A program made the translations under genes and the position numbers. From Sagittula stellata E-37 (lineage in GTDB: Bacteria > Pseudomonadota > Alphaproteobacteria > Rhodobacterales > Rhodobacteraceae), in assembly GCF_039724765.1 (NCBI RefSeq), contig NZ_CP155731.1:1-64000 (forward strand): a stretch of 64,000 nucleotides of DNA, written 5' to 3'. This document shows positions 8,167 to 16,596 of this stretch, one piece after another. The number at the start of each line of letters is the position of its first letter. The stretch's first letter is position 1. The notes under the pieces were generated by a model. The model saw nothing but the letters and a program-made list of their open reading frames with translations, did no database searches and had not been told where the DNA came from.

Positions 8167-8900
8167 ACCTGACCGGGCAGGTCTTAGCCGTCACGGGTGC
8201 AGCTCAGGGCATCGGCGCCGCGATCTGTCGCGCGCTGGCAGAGGCCGGGGCGCGCGTCGCCGCCGTGGACATCGACGCCGAAGGGATGCAGGGGCTCGAC
8301 GCCACACTGCACGCCGCCGACCTGGGCACGCGTGCCGGCGCATGGGCCGCGATGGAGGCGGTGCTGGCAGAACATGGCCGGATCGATGGACTGGTGACCT
8401 CGGCCGGGGGCGTGCGTGGTCAGGTGGGCCGCCCGATCGAGGACGTCTCTGAATCCGACTGGCAAGCGATCTTTGCCGCGAACGTCGATGCGGCGATGTG
8501 GTGTGCGCAGGCCGTCGTGCCGGACATGAAGGCGCGGGGCAGGGGGCGGATCGTCACCATCTCGTCCGGGGCGGGGCTGCGGCCCAGCCTGACGGGCATC
8601 CAGGCCTATGCCTCCGCCAAGCACGCGCTGGTCGGGCTGACGCGGCAACTGGCGTTGGAACTGGGGCCATCGGGAATCACCGTGAACTCCGTAGCGCCGG
8701 GGTTCGTCATCTCGAACCCCTCGACAGCGAAACAATGGGATGCCTTCGGCGCCGAGAAGCAGAAGGCGGTCCTGAACGGCATCCACATGCGCCGGCTGGG
8801 ACGCCCCGAGGACATCGCTTCGGCGGTCTGCTTCCTTTGCGGACCGGAGGCGGAATGGATCAGCGGACAGGTTCTGTCCGTCGACGGAGGACACGCATGA
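8157..8900 (+). CDS. Short-chain dehydrogenase/reductase (SDR)
   Basis: Classical NAD(P)-dependent SDR, 247 residues. It has TGAAQGIG at 13-20 for cofactor binding, D38 at the end of beta-2 (favouring NAD), SAGG instead of the usual NNAG at 82-85, and the catalytic YASAK (Y151, K155). The only start fitting the family N-terminus is a GTG at 8157, ten bases inside the previous gene; no ATG is available. It ends in the usual SVDGGHA. It is coupled by ATGA overlap to the deacetylase-like gene and probably oxidises a hydroxyl of the same substrate. Confidence 0.85.
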   Translation: MRVDLTGQVLAVTGAAQGIGAAICRALAEAGARVAAVDIDAEGMQGLDATLHAADLGTRAGAWAAMEAVLAEHGRIDGLVTSAGGVRGQVGRPIEDVSESDWQAIFAANVDAAMWCAQAVVPDMKARGRGRIVTISSGAGLRPSLTGIQAYASAKHALVGLTRQLALELGPSGITVNSVAPGFVISNPSTAKQWDAFGAEKQKAVLNGIHMRRLGRPEDIASAVCFLCGPEAEWISGQVLSVDGGHA

Positions 8901-9793
8901 GCAGCAACCCCTGGGAATGGGACGAACCCACATGGCGCGGCAAGGTCGAGGCGGTGCGCGCTGGCCGCAGCCTGCAGCCGGAGCGCTGGCCGAACGGCGC
9001 GCGCTGCGCGGTGGCGCTGAGTTTCGACAGCGACCACGAGACCAACGAACTGCGTGACGGTGGCGCGTCCGTCGCCCGGCTGAGTTGGGGCGAATACGGC
9101 ACGAGGCGGGGTATCCCGCGCATCAGGTCCGTGCTGGACAGGTTCGGCGCGAAGGCCTCGTTCTTCGTGCCCGCCGTATCCGCCCTTCTGCACCCGGAGG
9201 AACAGGCGAGCCTTGCCGCCGAGGGTCACGAGATCGGCCTGCACGGCTGGATTCACGAGCGCAACACCGACGTGCCGCCCGAGGCGGAGCGCGACCTGAT
9301 GCTGCGCGCCGCCGACACGCTGGAGCAGATCACCGGCGTGCGGCCCGTGGGGATGCGGACGCCGTCCTGGGACTACTCCCCGGTGACTTTGCAGATCGCG
9401 CGGGAGCTGGGACTGCTGTACGACAGTTCGCTCTTTGCCGATGACGACCCTTACGAGATCCTCGATCAGGGCGAGGCCACCGGCATCGTCGAGCTGCCCG
9501 TGGAATGGATCCGGGACGACGCACCCTATTTCATGATGAACCGCTTCGGGGCGCAGCGGCCCTATACGCCGCCGGCGGACGTACTGGACATCTTCCGGCG
9601 CGAGTTCGACGGCGCCCATGCCGAGGGCGGTTTGTTCCTGCTGACAATGCATCCGCACATCACCGGCTACCGGTCCCGCATCTTCATCCTTGAGGAACTG
9701 CTGGATTACATCACTTCGAAAGGCGACTGCTGGGTCGCCACCCATGCAGAGATCGCCCGCTACTGTGCCGAGACGGCGGGACTGAAAGGCTGA
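8897..9793 (+). CDS. Polysaccharide deacetylase-like (PuuE/allantoinase-type) amidohydrolase
   Basis: NodB-homology carbohydrate-esterase-4 fold protein of 298 residues without a signal peptide, so cytoplasmic. The metal/catalytic motif FDSDHETN holds D44 and D46, and HGWIH gives H112 and H116 as metal ligands. The later TPSWDYSP and LTMHPHITGYRSR match the PuuE-like branch, whose known members hydrolyse allantoin or small N-acyl compounds and do not act on cell walls. In this operon with a creatininase-fold enzyme and an isoaspartyl peptidase, a small amide or ureide is more likely than a polysaccharide. Confidence 0.83.
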   Translation: MSSNPWEWDEPTWRGKVEAVRAGRSLQPERWPNGARCAVALSFDSDHETNELRDGGASVARLSWGEYGTRRGIPRIRSVLDRFGAKASFFVPAVSALLHPEEQASLAAEGHEIGLHGWIHERNTDVPPEAERDLMLRAADTLEQITGVRPVGMRTPSWDYSPVTLQIARELGLLYDSSLFADDDPYEILDQGEATGIVELPVEWIRDDAPYFMMNRFGAQRPYTPPADVLDIFRREFDGAHAEGGLFLLTMHPHITGYRSRIFILEELLDYITSKGDCWVATHAEIARYCAETAGLKG

Positions 9794-9796
9794 GAC

Positions 9797-10732
9797 ATGA
9801 CCGAGAAACGCTATGCGATCGCCATCCACGGCGGTGCCGGGACCATTTTGAAATCCACCATGACGCCGGAGAAGGAAGCGGCCTACAGCGCAGGTCTGGA
9901 AACCGCGCTCGCTGCTGGTGAAGCGGTGCTGCGCGACGGTGGCAGCGCGCTGGATGCCGTGACGGCCGCTGTCTGCGCACTGGAAGACGAACCGCTGTTC
10001 AATGCCGGACGCGGCGCGGTCTTCACCACCGAGGGCAAGCAGGAAATGGACGCGGCCATCATGGACGGGCGTGACCGCAGCACCGGCACCGTGGCGGGCA
10101 TCTTCGGCCCGAAGAACCCGGTAAAGCTGGCGCGCCTCGTGATGGAGACGACGCCGCATGTCTGCATGATCGGCGATCATATCCTGGAACTGGGCCGCAA
10201 GGCCGGTCTGGAGTTTCCACCGCGCGATTACTTCTTCACACAGGCGCGCTGGGACGCGCTGCACGACACGCTGGCGATGAAGGCAAAGGGCCAGGAGGAC
10301 GCCGATCCGGCGCGCCGTCACGGTACGGTCGGCGCCGTGGCCTGCGACCGCGAGGGCAATGTGGCCGCCGCGACCTCGACCGGCGGCTGGACCGGCAAGC
10401 TGCCGGGACGAGTGGGGGATACGCCGATGCCAGGTGCCGGGAACTTTGCCGAGAACGCCACCTGCGCGGTGTCCGGCACCGGTCATGGCGAGGTCTTCAT
10501 CAAGTACACCGCCGGGGCGGAGATCGCCGCGCGGATGCGCCACCGGGGCGAGACGCTGGAACAGGCGGCACGCCACGTTGTGATGGAAGACCTGGGCAGG
10601 AACGACGGGTCCGGCGGGGTGATCGCGGTGGATGCGAAGGGCAACCTGACGCTGCCCTTCAACTCCGAGGGCATGTATCGCGGCTGGGCCCGAGAGGACG
10701 GCGACCGCGGCGTCGCGATCTACAAGGGCTGA
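9797..10732 (+). CDS. iaaA: Isoaspartyl peptidase / type 2 L-asparaginase
   Basis: N-terminal-nucleophile hydrolase precursor of 311 residues, which matures by autocleavage before T177 in HGTVGAVACD. The N-terminal IAIHGGAGT and FNAGRGAVFT, and the C-terminal STGGWTGKLPGRVGDTP and SGTGHGEVFI substrate-pocket motifs, are all present. It hydrolyses beta-aspartyl dipeptides or asparagine in known members. It starts three bases after the deacetylase-like gene and closes the operon. Together with the divergent peptide-type importer it suggests uptake and breakdown of a beta-aspartyl or related amide. Confidence 0.9.
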   Translation: MTEKRYAIAIHGGAGTILKSTMTPEKEAAYSAGLETALAAGEAVLRDGGSALDAVTAAVCALEDEPLFNAGRGAVFTTEGKQEMDAAIMDGRDRSTGTVAGIFGPKNPVKLARLVMETTPHVCMIGDHILELGRKAGLEFPPRDYFFTQARWDALHDTLAMKAKGQEDADPARRHGTVGAVACDREGNVAAATSTGGWTGKLPGRVGDTPMPGAGNFAENATCAVSGTGHGEVFIKYTAGAEIAARMRHRGETLEQAARHVVMEDLGRNDGSGGVIAVDAKGNLTLPFNSEGMYRGWAREDGDRGVAIYKG

Positions 10733-10745
10733 TCGAGGCCCCGGC

Positions 10746-10768
10746 GCGCGCGGGATCATCCCGCGCGC
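10746..10768. terminator. Bidirectional hairpin between convergent operons
   Basis: GCGCGCGGG at 10746-10754 pairs perfectly with 10760-10768 around a five-base loop, between the isoaspartyl peptidase stop and the TRAP permease stop. No clear T-run follows on either side, so the termination efficiency is uncertain. Confidence 0.55.
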
Positions 10769-10779
10769 CAGTCCTGCGT

Positions 10780-12729
10780 TTACCCGGCCTGCGGGCCCTC
10801 TGTTTCGGCCGGTTCGGGCCTTGGCGGCCGGGGCCTTGCGGGCAACATGGAAGCCGTGAAGATCGCCGCCCCGCCCGCGACCAGCCCGGCCAGGTCCATG
10901 ATCCATGAACTGGGGAACAGCAGCAGGATCGCCGACACTCCGAACAGCACGCGCGGCACGGTCGAGATGCGTCCGCCGACGGGTGCGCTGCCCTGCAGGC
11001 AGATGGCAAGCGCGACGCTGCCGAGTGCGTAGAGCAGGCTGGACGTCACGATGGCGTGCCATTCGCCCTGCATCAGAATCTCCGGCACGTAGACGAAGGT
11101 GAAGGGCATCAGCACCAGCGTGGCGCCGAACTTCAGCGCGGCGAAGCCGGTCTTCATCGGTGGCGCCCCGGCGATGGCCGCGCCCGCGAAGGCCGACACG
11201 CAGACCGGCGGCGTGATGTTCGACAGGCAGGCGGCATAGAACACCGCGAGGTGCGCGGCCACTGTCGGCACGCCAAGCTGGATCAGCGCTGGCGCCGCGA
11301 CCACTGACAGGATGATGTAGGACCCGGTGGTGGACGATCCCATGCCGATGATGATCGACACCAGCGTCACCAGCAGAAGCGCGATGAACAGGCTGCCGCC
11401 GGAGAAGTCGATCAGCACGGCAGAGAACTTCAGCCCCAGCCCGGCAAGGACGATCCCGCCGATGATGACGCCGAGCGTCCCGATCGCGGCGCCCGCCGAG
11501 GTGTTGCTGGCCGCACCCCCGGCGAGGGCTTGCCCGATGTCGCTGGGCCCCATGCGGGTCGCCTTGTTCCGCCATGACAGGACGGCGGCGGCGACGGTGC
11601 CCCAGAAGGCGCAGAACTCGGCCGAGTAGCCCGAGAACAGCAGGCCGATCACGGTGCCGAGCGGCAGGAAGAAGTGCCAGCCTTCCCTCAGCACCTTGCG
11701 CAGGCTGGGGATTTCCTTTTCCGGCAGGCCTTTGAGGCCCAGGCCAACGGCTTCGAGGTCGACCATCGACAAGAGAAACAGGAAGAACAGGCTGGCCGGG
11801 ATCACGTTGATCAGCGCGATGTAAAGGTAGCTGGTTTCCGTCAGCGTCGCGAGGATGAAGACGCCCGCGCCCATGACCGGCGGCATGAACTGCCCTCCGG
11901 TTGAGGCGATGGCCTCGATTGCGCCGGCGTGGTGCGGTTTGAACCCGGTGCGCTTCATCAGCGGGATGGTGAAGGAACCGGTGGTTACCACGTTGGCGAC
12001 GGATGATCCCGAGATAGAACCGAAGAGGGCGGACGTCATGACGGCGATCTTGGCGGGGCCGCCGCGCCACTTGCCTGCGACGGCGGTGCCGAGGTCCATG
12101 AAGAAGGCCCCGGCGCCCGACCGTTCGAGGAAGGCGCCGAAGATCATGAAGGGGAAGACGAATGTGGCGAAGGTCGCGGTGACAACGCCGAACAGCGCCT
12201 CCTGCGTGGAATAGGTGAATTCGAGGATACGCTCCACCGACATGCCGGAATGGGCGAGGCGACCGGGCAGGTAGGGTCCGAAGTAGAGCTGCATCAGAAA
12301 GATCACCGCGAGGATGGAGATGATCGGGCCAAGCACGCGACGGCTGGTTTCCAGCATCAGGACGATTGCGATGCCACCCATCACGAGGTCGTACTGGTTG
12401 GGCGAGGACACGCGGAAGATGGCGTAGCTGACGTATTGGTCGATCCAGTAGCCGATCGACAGGACCGTGAGGCCGATCAGCACGAGATCGACGATGCTGG
12501 GCCGGTGCGTGGGTGAGCGTCCGTGCGCGGGGTAAAGCAGGAATACCAGCACGGAGGTCAGCATCAGATAGACGCCGCGGTTGCTTTGTGTCGATACCAG
12601 CCCGAAGCCGGAGGTGTAGAGGTAGAACAGCGAAAACCCGATGGCCGTCAGGTTGAAGGCCAGTGCCCAGAACCCGGTGAGGCTGCGCTTTGCGCCCTTC
12701 GCCTGGAAGAGCCACGAGAAGTCGAGCAT
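10780..12729 (-). CDS. TRAP transporter fused permease (DctQM, TAXI type)
   Basis: Inner-membrane secondary transporter of 649 residues in which the small (DctQ-like, roughly 1-150) and large (DctM-like) TRAP permease parts are one polypeptide. About 17-18 hydrophobic segments are visible. Typical stretches are FGSISGSSVANVVTTGSFTIP, GGQFMPPVMGAG and the C-terminal NITPPVCVSAFAGAAIAGA. Fused permeases of this kind work with TAXI binding proteins, and such a gene lies 74 bases upstream. Symport is normally with sodium or protons, and the substrate is often a carboxylate; the upstream FAH-family hydrolase fits an acid substrate. Confidence 0.92.
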   Translation of the reverse strand: MLDFSWLFQAKGAKRSLTGFWALAFNLTAIGFSLFYLYTSGFGLVSTQSNRGVYLMLTSVLVFLLYPAHGRSPTHRPSIVDLVLIGLTVLSIGYWIDQYVSYAIFRVSSPNQYDLVMGGIAIVLMLETSRRVLGPIISILAVIFLMQLYFGPYLPGRLAHSGMSVERILEFTYSTQEALFGVVTATFATFVFPFMIFGAFLERSGAGAFFMDLGTAVAGKWRGGPAKIAVMTSALFGSISGSSVANVVTTGSFTIPLMKRTGFKPHHAGAIEAIASTGGQFMPPVMGAGVFILATLTETSYLYIALINVIPASLFFLFLLSMVDLEAVGLGLKGLPEKEIPSLRKVLREGWHFFLPLGTVIGLLFSGYSAEFCAFWGTVAAAVLSWRNKATRMGPSDIGQALAGGAASNTSAGAAIGTLGVIIGGIVLAGLGLKFSAVLIDFSGGSLFIALLLVTLVSIIIGMGSSTTGSYIILSVVAAPALIQLGVPTVAAHLAVFYAACLSNITPPVCVSAFAGAAIAGAPPMKTGFAALKFGATLVLMPFTFVYVPEILMQGEWHAIVTSSLLYALGSVALAICLQGSAPVGGRISTVPRVLFGVSAILLLFPSSWIMDLAGLVAGGAAIFTASMLPARPRPPRPEPAETEGPQAG

Positions 12730-12803
12730 GAATGCGTCCTGCGATAGAGCGGAGAAGCGCCCTGGCCGCGTGGACCGGGGCGCGGTCTTTCAGGCGGTCC
12801 GGA

Positions 12804-13754
12804 TCACTCCGGCCACTGTCCCTGTTCGCGGTAGTATGCTTCGGCGCCGGGGTGCATCGGTGCGCCGAGCTTCTGGAAGTTGGCCACGTCGGGCTTCATC
12901 TGCGCCCAGGCCTTGTGACCGGCGGCCAATGCGTCCTGCTTGGCGTAGGCAGCGGCGACCATGCGCTGGACCACGTCCTCGGGCACCCGCTCATGCGCGA
13001 CCCAGTAGACCGTAGTGAACGGCATGTCGGTGGCCGGCACGCCCTTGTAGGTCGTCTCCGGCATGGTGCCGGTGTGGTAGAACGGATAGGTCTCGCCGAC
13101 CTGGGCAAGCTGCTCTTCGGTGTAGGGCAGGACGGTGATGTCGCGCGTCTCCGCCAGTTCGGTCACCGCCGCGGCGGGCGAGGACGACTGGCAGAATGCG
13201 TCGATCTGGCCGTTGCCAAGCGCGCGGCCCGCGTCGGCGAAGGTCATCAGCTGCGGTTCGATGCTGTCGAGCAGGCCAAGCGCAGTCAGGATGTTCGAGC
13301 AGTTGAACACCGTGCCCGACCCCGGCGGGCCGAGCGCGACCTTCTTGCCGTCGAGATCGTCGAGCGACGTGATCCCGCTGTCGCCCAGCGTGACGAAGTA
13401 GGTCGGTCCCTCATAGGCCATGGCCACGCCGCGCAGCATGGTGCCCTTGTCGCCGCCCTCGAACGGGCCTTCGGGCGCCTGCGACATGTAGACGTGGCTG
13501 CCGTAGACGATGCCCATGTCGAGCTCGCCCTTGATCAGTCGCTTGGCGTTCTCGGTGGAGCCGCCGGTCGTGACCTGGGTGATGTTGACGTCGGGCAGGT
13601 CCTTGGCCAGTTCGGTGCCCGCGACACCGACCATGTAGTACATCACGCCGCCGGGGTTCGATCCGCCCCACGCGACCTCTGTCGATTGTGCCAGTCCGGG
13701 CGATGCGAGCGCGGTCAGCGCTGCCGCGGAGACGGCGAATAGTGTCTGTCTCAT
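12804..13754 (-). CDS. TAXI family TRAP transporter solute-binding protein
   Basis: Periplasmic binding protein of 316 residues. The signal peptide (LFAVSAAALTALASPGLAQS) is followed by the TAXI-type fold markers WGGSNPGGVMYYMVGVAGTELAKDLP and TTGGSTENAKRLIKGELDMGIV, and by KVALGPPGSGT. The start at 13752-13754 is preferred because GGAGAG stands seven bases before it; a longer frame from 13772 would translate the ribosome site. It sits between the FAH-family gene and the fused permease, and two hairpins precede it. Confidence 0.91.
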   Translation of the reverse strand: MRQTLFAVSAAALTALASPGLAQSTEVAWGGSNPGGVMYYMVGVAGTELAKDLPDVNITQVTTGGSTENAKRLIKGELDMGIVYGSHVYMSQAPEGPFEGGDKGTMLRGVAMAYEGPTYFVTLGDSGITSLDDLDGKKVALGPPGSGTVFNCSNILTALGLLDSIEPQLMTFADAGRALGNGQIDAFCQSSSPAAAVTELAETRDITVLPYTEEQLAQVGETYPFYHTGTMPETTYKGVPATDMPFTTVYWVAHERVPEDVVQRMVAAAYAKQDALAAGHKAWAQMKPDVANFQKLGAPMHPGAEAYYREQGQWPE

Positions 13755-13780
13755 GATGGTTCTCTCCTCCACATGTTACC

Positions 13781-13823
13781 GGCGGCCTGTGCCGCCACGT
13801 GTTCGCGGCCCCGTTTTCCGGGG
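13781..13823 (-). repeat. Two stem-loops upstream of the TAXI binding-protein gene
   Basis: GGCGGC at 13781-13786 pairs with 13791-13796 (4-base loop), and CCCCG at 13809-13813 pairs with 13819-13823 (5-base loop). Both lie in the 80-base spacer between the FAH-family gene and the binding-protein gene and would form in the polycistronic mRNA. Confidence 0.5.
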
Positions 13824-13834
13824 TCTTCCTTGCC

Positions 13835-14707
13835 TCAGGCGCCCCAGCGCCCGCAGGTGTTCCTGAGCGTGCCGATCCCGTCGATCTCGACCTCCATCAC
13901 ATCGCCGGGCACGAGGTACTTCGGCGGCTTGAAGCCGATACCGACGCCCGCAGGCGTGCCGGTTGCGATCACGTCGCCCGGCATCAGCGTGACCCCCTGC
14001 GAGATCGTCGCGATGATCGTCGGAATGTCGAAGATCAGCAGGCCGGTGTTCGAGTCCTGCCGCAGCTCGCCGTTGACGGTGCAGCGGATGGCTGTGTCGG
14101 CCACGTCGATCTCGTCGGCGGTCACGGCCCACGGCCCCATGGGGCAGAAGGTGTCCTGCGACTTGCCGACAAGCCACTGGCTGTAGCGGCCCTGAAGGTC
14201 GCGCGCGGTCACGTCGTTGACGATGGTGTAACCCCAGATGTGCTCCATCGCCTTGTCCTTGGCGATACCGCGTCCGCCGTTGCCGATGATGATGGCCAGC
14301 TCGGCCTCGTAGTCGATGGCCTCGGAAACGTCGGGGTCGATGAGGACGGTCTCTTCCGGCCCGACGACGGTTTCGGGGACCTTGGAAAAGATGATCGGTT
14401 CGCTCGGGACCGCACCCTTCGCGGCGCTGGAATCGAAACCGCTGTTCGAGAATTCGTGCGCATGGTCGAAGTAGTTCTTGCCCACGCAGAATATGTTGCG
14501 CGCAGGCCTGGGCACGGGGGCCTCGAGCCGCACGTCGTCCAGCGCCACGGCGGCGCCCGTCGCGGGCAGGGAGGGGCGGCCGATCAGGCTCAGGGCGCCG
14601 CGCTGCGCCTCATCGGCGGAAAGGTCCAGAGGCGAGACGGTTCCGGAGGCCACGTCGACGATCCCCACATGTCTTTGCCCGTTGTACTGGTATGTCGCAA
14701 CCTTCAC
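13835..14707 (-). CDS. Fumarylacetoacetate hydrolase (FAH) family protein
   Basis: FAH-fold metal-dependent enzyme of 290 residues. The catalytic domain shows FCVGKNYFDHAHEF, SKVPETVVGPEETV, the metal-ligand region YEAELAIIIG, VNDVTARDLQ and the closing DVIATGTPAGVGIGFKPP and VEIDGIGTLRNT. Relatives include 2-keto-4-pentenoate hydratases, decarboxylases and 2,4-diketo acid hydrolases. I choose a GTG start at 14705-14707 because GGAGA lies six bases upstream; an ATG at 14744-14746 would add 13 residues but has no ribosome site. First gene of the TRAP operon, divergent from a GntR regulator. Confidence 0.86.
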   Translation of the reverse strand: MKVATYQYNGQRHVGIVDVASGTVSPLDLSADEAQRGALSLIGRPSLPATGAAVALDDVRLEAPVPRPARNIFCVGKNYFDHAHEFSNSGFDSSAAKGAVPSEPIIFSKVPETVVGPEETVLIDPDVSEAIDYEAELAIIIGNGGRGIAKDKAMEHIWGYTIVNDVTARDLQGRYSQWLVGKSQDTFCPMGPWAVTADEIDVADTAIRCTVNGELRQDSNTGLLIFDIPTIIATISQGVTLMPGDVIATGTPAGVGIGFKPPKYLVPGDVMEVEIDGIGTLRNTCGRWGA

Positions 14708-14800
14708 GTGCGTCTCCGATTCCCGAATTGGTTTATTTTGGTTCATTTAATGGTACAAATAAGGTTGCGGAATAGCAAGAATATTTCCGGTTATCTTGAT

Positions 14801-14817
14801 CAGCGTGCGAAACGCTG
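14801..14817. promoter_or_regulatory. Inverted repeat in the FAH/GntR divergent promoter
   Basis: CAGCGT and ACGCTG are perfect inverted arms around a five-base centre. It lies midway between the two divergent starts and is a plausible GntR operator. Confidence 0.45.
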
Positions 14818-14821
14818 TCAG

Positions 14822-14842
14822 ATTGGGTCAAAATTGGATCAA
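14822..14842. promoter_or_regulatory. Tandem 10-base direct repeat before the GntR gene
   Basis: ATTGGGTCAA at 14822-14831 is repeated as ATTGGATCAA at 14833-14842, with one mismatch and an 11-base period, immediately before the AAGGA ribosome site. The period places both copies on the same face of the helix. Confidence 0.45.
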
Positions 14843-14854
14843 TAAGGACGGATG

Positions 14855-15529
14855 ATGCGGGGCAACGCGGACAGCATCGCGGAGGCATTGAGGCGCCGGG
14901 TCGCTGCGGGCGAATGGACCGGCGGCAAGCGGCTTCCGACGGAGCGCGAACTGGCAGAGCAATATGGCGTCGCGCGCAATACCGTCCGGCGGGCGTTCGA
15001 TCTGCTCGAAGCGGACGGCTTGCTGGCACGGCACGTGGGGCGCGGCACCTACCTGCGGGAGGAGCGGACCCAAGGCATCGCCGAGATCGTGCGGCGGATG
15101 GAGGGAACGTCACCCGCCGACATGATGGAGGTCCGCCTGCTGCTGGAACCCGCCGCGGCGGGCTTTGCCGCGACCAACGCCAGCGCCTCGGATCTCGCGG
15201 CGATCGGTGCGGCGCATGAAAGCGCTGTCGCCACGCAGGACATGCCGACCTTCGAATACTGGGATGCTGAGTTCCATCACCGCATCTTCTCCTGCACGCG
15301 GAACGACCTTTTGCGGGAGTTCCACGAGGTGTTGCGCGTCTTGCGCGACCAGCCGAAGTGGTTCGAGATGAAGGCCCGCAGTTTCGCGGAGGCGCGGCGT
15401 CTGCATTACTGCCGGGAGCACGCGGAGATCTTCGCCGCGCTGAACGCCCGTCATCCCGAACAGGCGGCGGCCGCAATGCGCGCACATCTGCTGACCGTGC
15501 AGCAGAACCTTCTGGGTCGACCGGACTAG
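14855..15529 (+). CDS. GntR-family (FadR/FCD subfamily) transcriptional regulator
   Basis: DNA-binding regulator of 224 residues: a GntR winged helix at about 5-70 (LPTERELAEQYGVARNTVRRAFDLLEADGLLARHVGRGTYL), then a helical FCD ligand domain (EVRLLLEPAAAGFAA, FHHRIFSCTRNDLLREFHEVL, EHAEIFAALNARHPEQAAAAMRAHL). FCD domains usually bind a carboxylic acid through a metal. Two ATGs stand together; the second, at 14855, has the better distance from AAGGA. It is divergent from the FAH/TRAP operon and most likely represses it until the substrate is present. Confidence 0.88.
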   Translation: MRGNADSIAEALRRRVAAGEWTGGKRLPTERELAEQYGVARNTVRRAFDLLEADGLLARHVGRGTYLREERTQGIAEIVRRMEGTSPADMMEVRLLLEPAAAGFAATNASASDLAAIGAAHESAVATQDMPTFEYWDAEFHHRIFSCTRNDLLREFHEVLRVLRDQPKWFEMKARSFAEARRLHYCREHAEIFAALNARHPEQAAAAMRAHLLTVQQNLLGRPD

Positions 15530-15703
15530 GCGCCCCCGGGCACCAAGGTGACTCAAAAATTACATAACTATCCTTATTGGCGGTCGCAATGTACGCGGGA
15601 TTGCCAAGCTTATTGTGTCTGCCGTAGCCGATAGAGTTCTGGCGTGCAGAGCCCATCGTCCATGCCGCGCCTGAAGGGCTTTCGCTTCCCGCGTTAGAAG
15701 ATC

Positions 15704-15790
15704 ATGGGGCGGTCCAAGGCGTCCACGCAGGCGCAGCAGTTTCTCGCCGCCCATGACCATATCAACGCTGTCTTCAAACCCCGCCGCGGC
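15704..15790 (+). pseudogene. IS6-like transposase C-terminal remnant
   Basis: A short stretch translates to GRSKASTQAQQFLAAHDHIN followed by AVFKPRR, resembling the end of IS6-family DDE transposases (the FKSPxxAQRFLxxHxxI...FxPRRHRL region). A stop codon lies just before it in frame and the sequence loses similarity after the PRR. No terminal repeats or N-terminal half are visible. The whole spacer 15530-15960 otherwise holds no gene I can support; the part after 15790 looks like decayed sequence of unknown origin. Confidence 0.5.
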
Positions 15791-15960
15791 AGATCGCTAC
15801 GGGAACACGCGGTGCCCGCGAGAGTCGGCTCCTGCCGGCAATCCAGACCGCCCCGGCGGTGCTCCCCTGCCCTGATGGCCAAGGGGCGTTTGCTCCGTCG
15901 AAGAATCCCCGCAACTCCGGCGGCGCGCCTGACTATTCAGGGCCGCATGGTTGCGGGCAT

Positions 15961-16566
15961 TTACACCTTCAGAGCCGGAGCTGCCGGTGGGTGCAACCTT
16001 GCGGGATCCGGGTGTCCCATCAGCGACAGCGCAGGGTCGTCGCTGCCTGCCGACAGAAAATGCTTCATCGCCGGGGCCAGAAGGCGCTCGGCCTGTTCGT
16101 TGATCACAAGGCCCCCGGCGGGCGTGGTCTCTAGGTGGTCCGACAGGACCATCACGCCCTGGACAACGTGACGCGCACCCATAGACTGAAGGACAGGCCG
16201 CAATCCGTAATCTATCGCCAGCGCATGGGCCAGGCTTCCCCCGGTTGCCAGCGGCAGAACCGCCTTGCCGGCAAAGGCGAACTGGTCGAGCAGATCGAGA
16301 AAGCACTTCAGTACGCCGGAATAGGCCGCCTTGTAGACCGGAGTTACAAGGATGACACCGTGCGCCTGCGACACGGCCTCGACCGCCGCCGCAATTCCCG
16401 GATCACGCCAGTCGGCCGAAATCAGCGCCGCCGGGTCCAGCGTCGAAAGGCGCAGATGTGTCCCCTCGCAGCCATCCGGCAGCCGGTCGAGCAGGGTATC
16501 GGCCAGCAGCGCGCTCCTGGAGGTCGCGGAAGGGCTCCCCGAGATCGCGACGTATCTTCTTGCCAT
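15961..16566 (-). CDS. NAD(P)H-dependent FMN reductase (SsuE/MsuE-like)
   Basis: Flavodoxin-fold flavin reductase of 201 residues. Near the N-terminus SGSPSATSRSALLADTL is the FMN-phosphate loop, and VTPVYKAAYSGVLKCFLDLL is the SsuE-type flavin and dimer region; LPLATGGSLAHALAIDYGLRPVL follows as in SsuE. It supplies reduced flavin to a partner oxygenase. Two genes upstream in the same operon is an acyl-CoA-dehydrogenase-fold protein lacking the dehydrogenase glutamate, so the two probably form a two-component monooxygenase. The last 25 residues are proline-rich and variable. Confidence 0.88.
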   Translation of the reverse strand: MARRYVAISGSPSATSRSALLADTLLDRLPDGCEGTHLRLSTLDPAALISADWRDPGIAAAVEAVSQAHGVILVTPVYKAAYSGVLKCFLDLLDQFAFAGKAVLPLATGGSLAHALAIDYGLRPVLQSMGARHVVQGVMVLSDHLETTPAGGLVINEQAERLLAPAMKHFLSAGSDDPALSLMGHPDPARLHPPAAPALKV

Positions 16567-16596
16567 GGTTCTTGACCTTTCGAATGCAGTTCCGGC

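Noticed and set aside
8606-12715. A 1369-codon minus-strand frame across the SDR, deacetylase, isoaspartyl peptidase and TRAP genes
   Set aside because: It is antisense or out of frame to four recognisable genes and is rich in Arg, Pro and His; it is an artefact of GC-rich codon usage.
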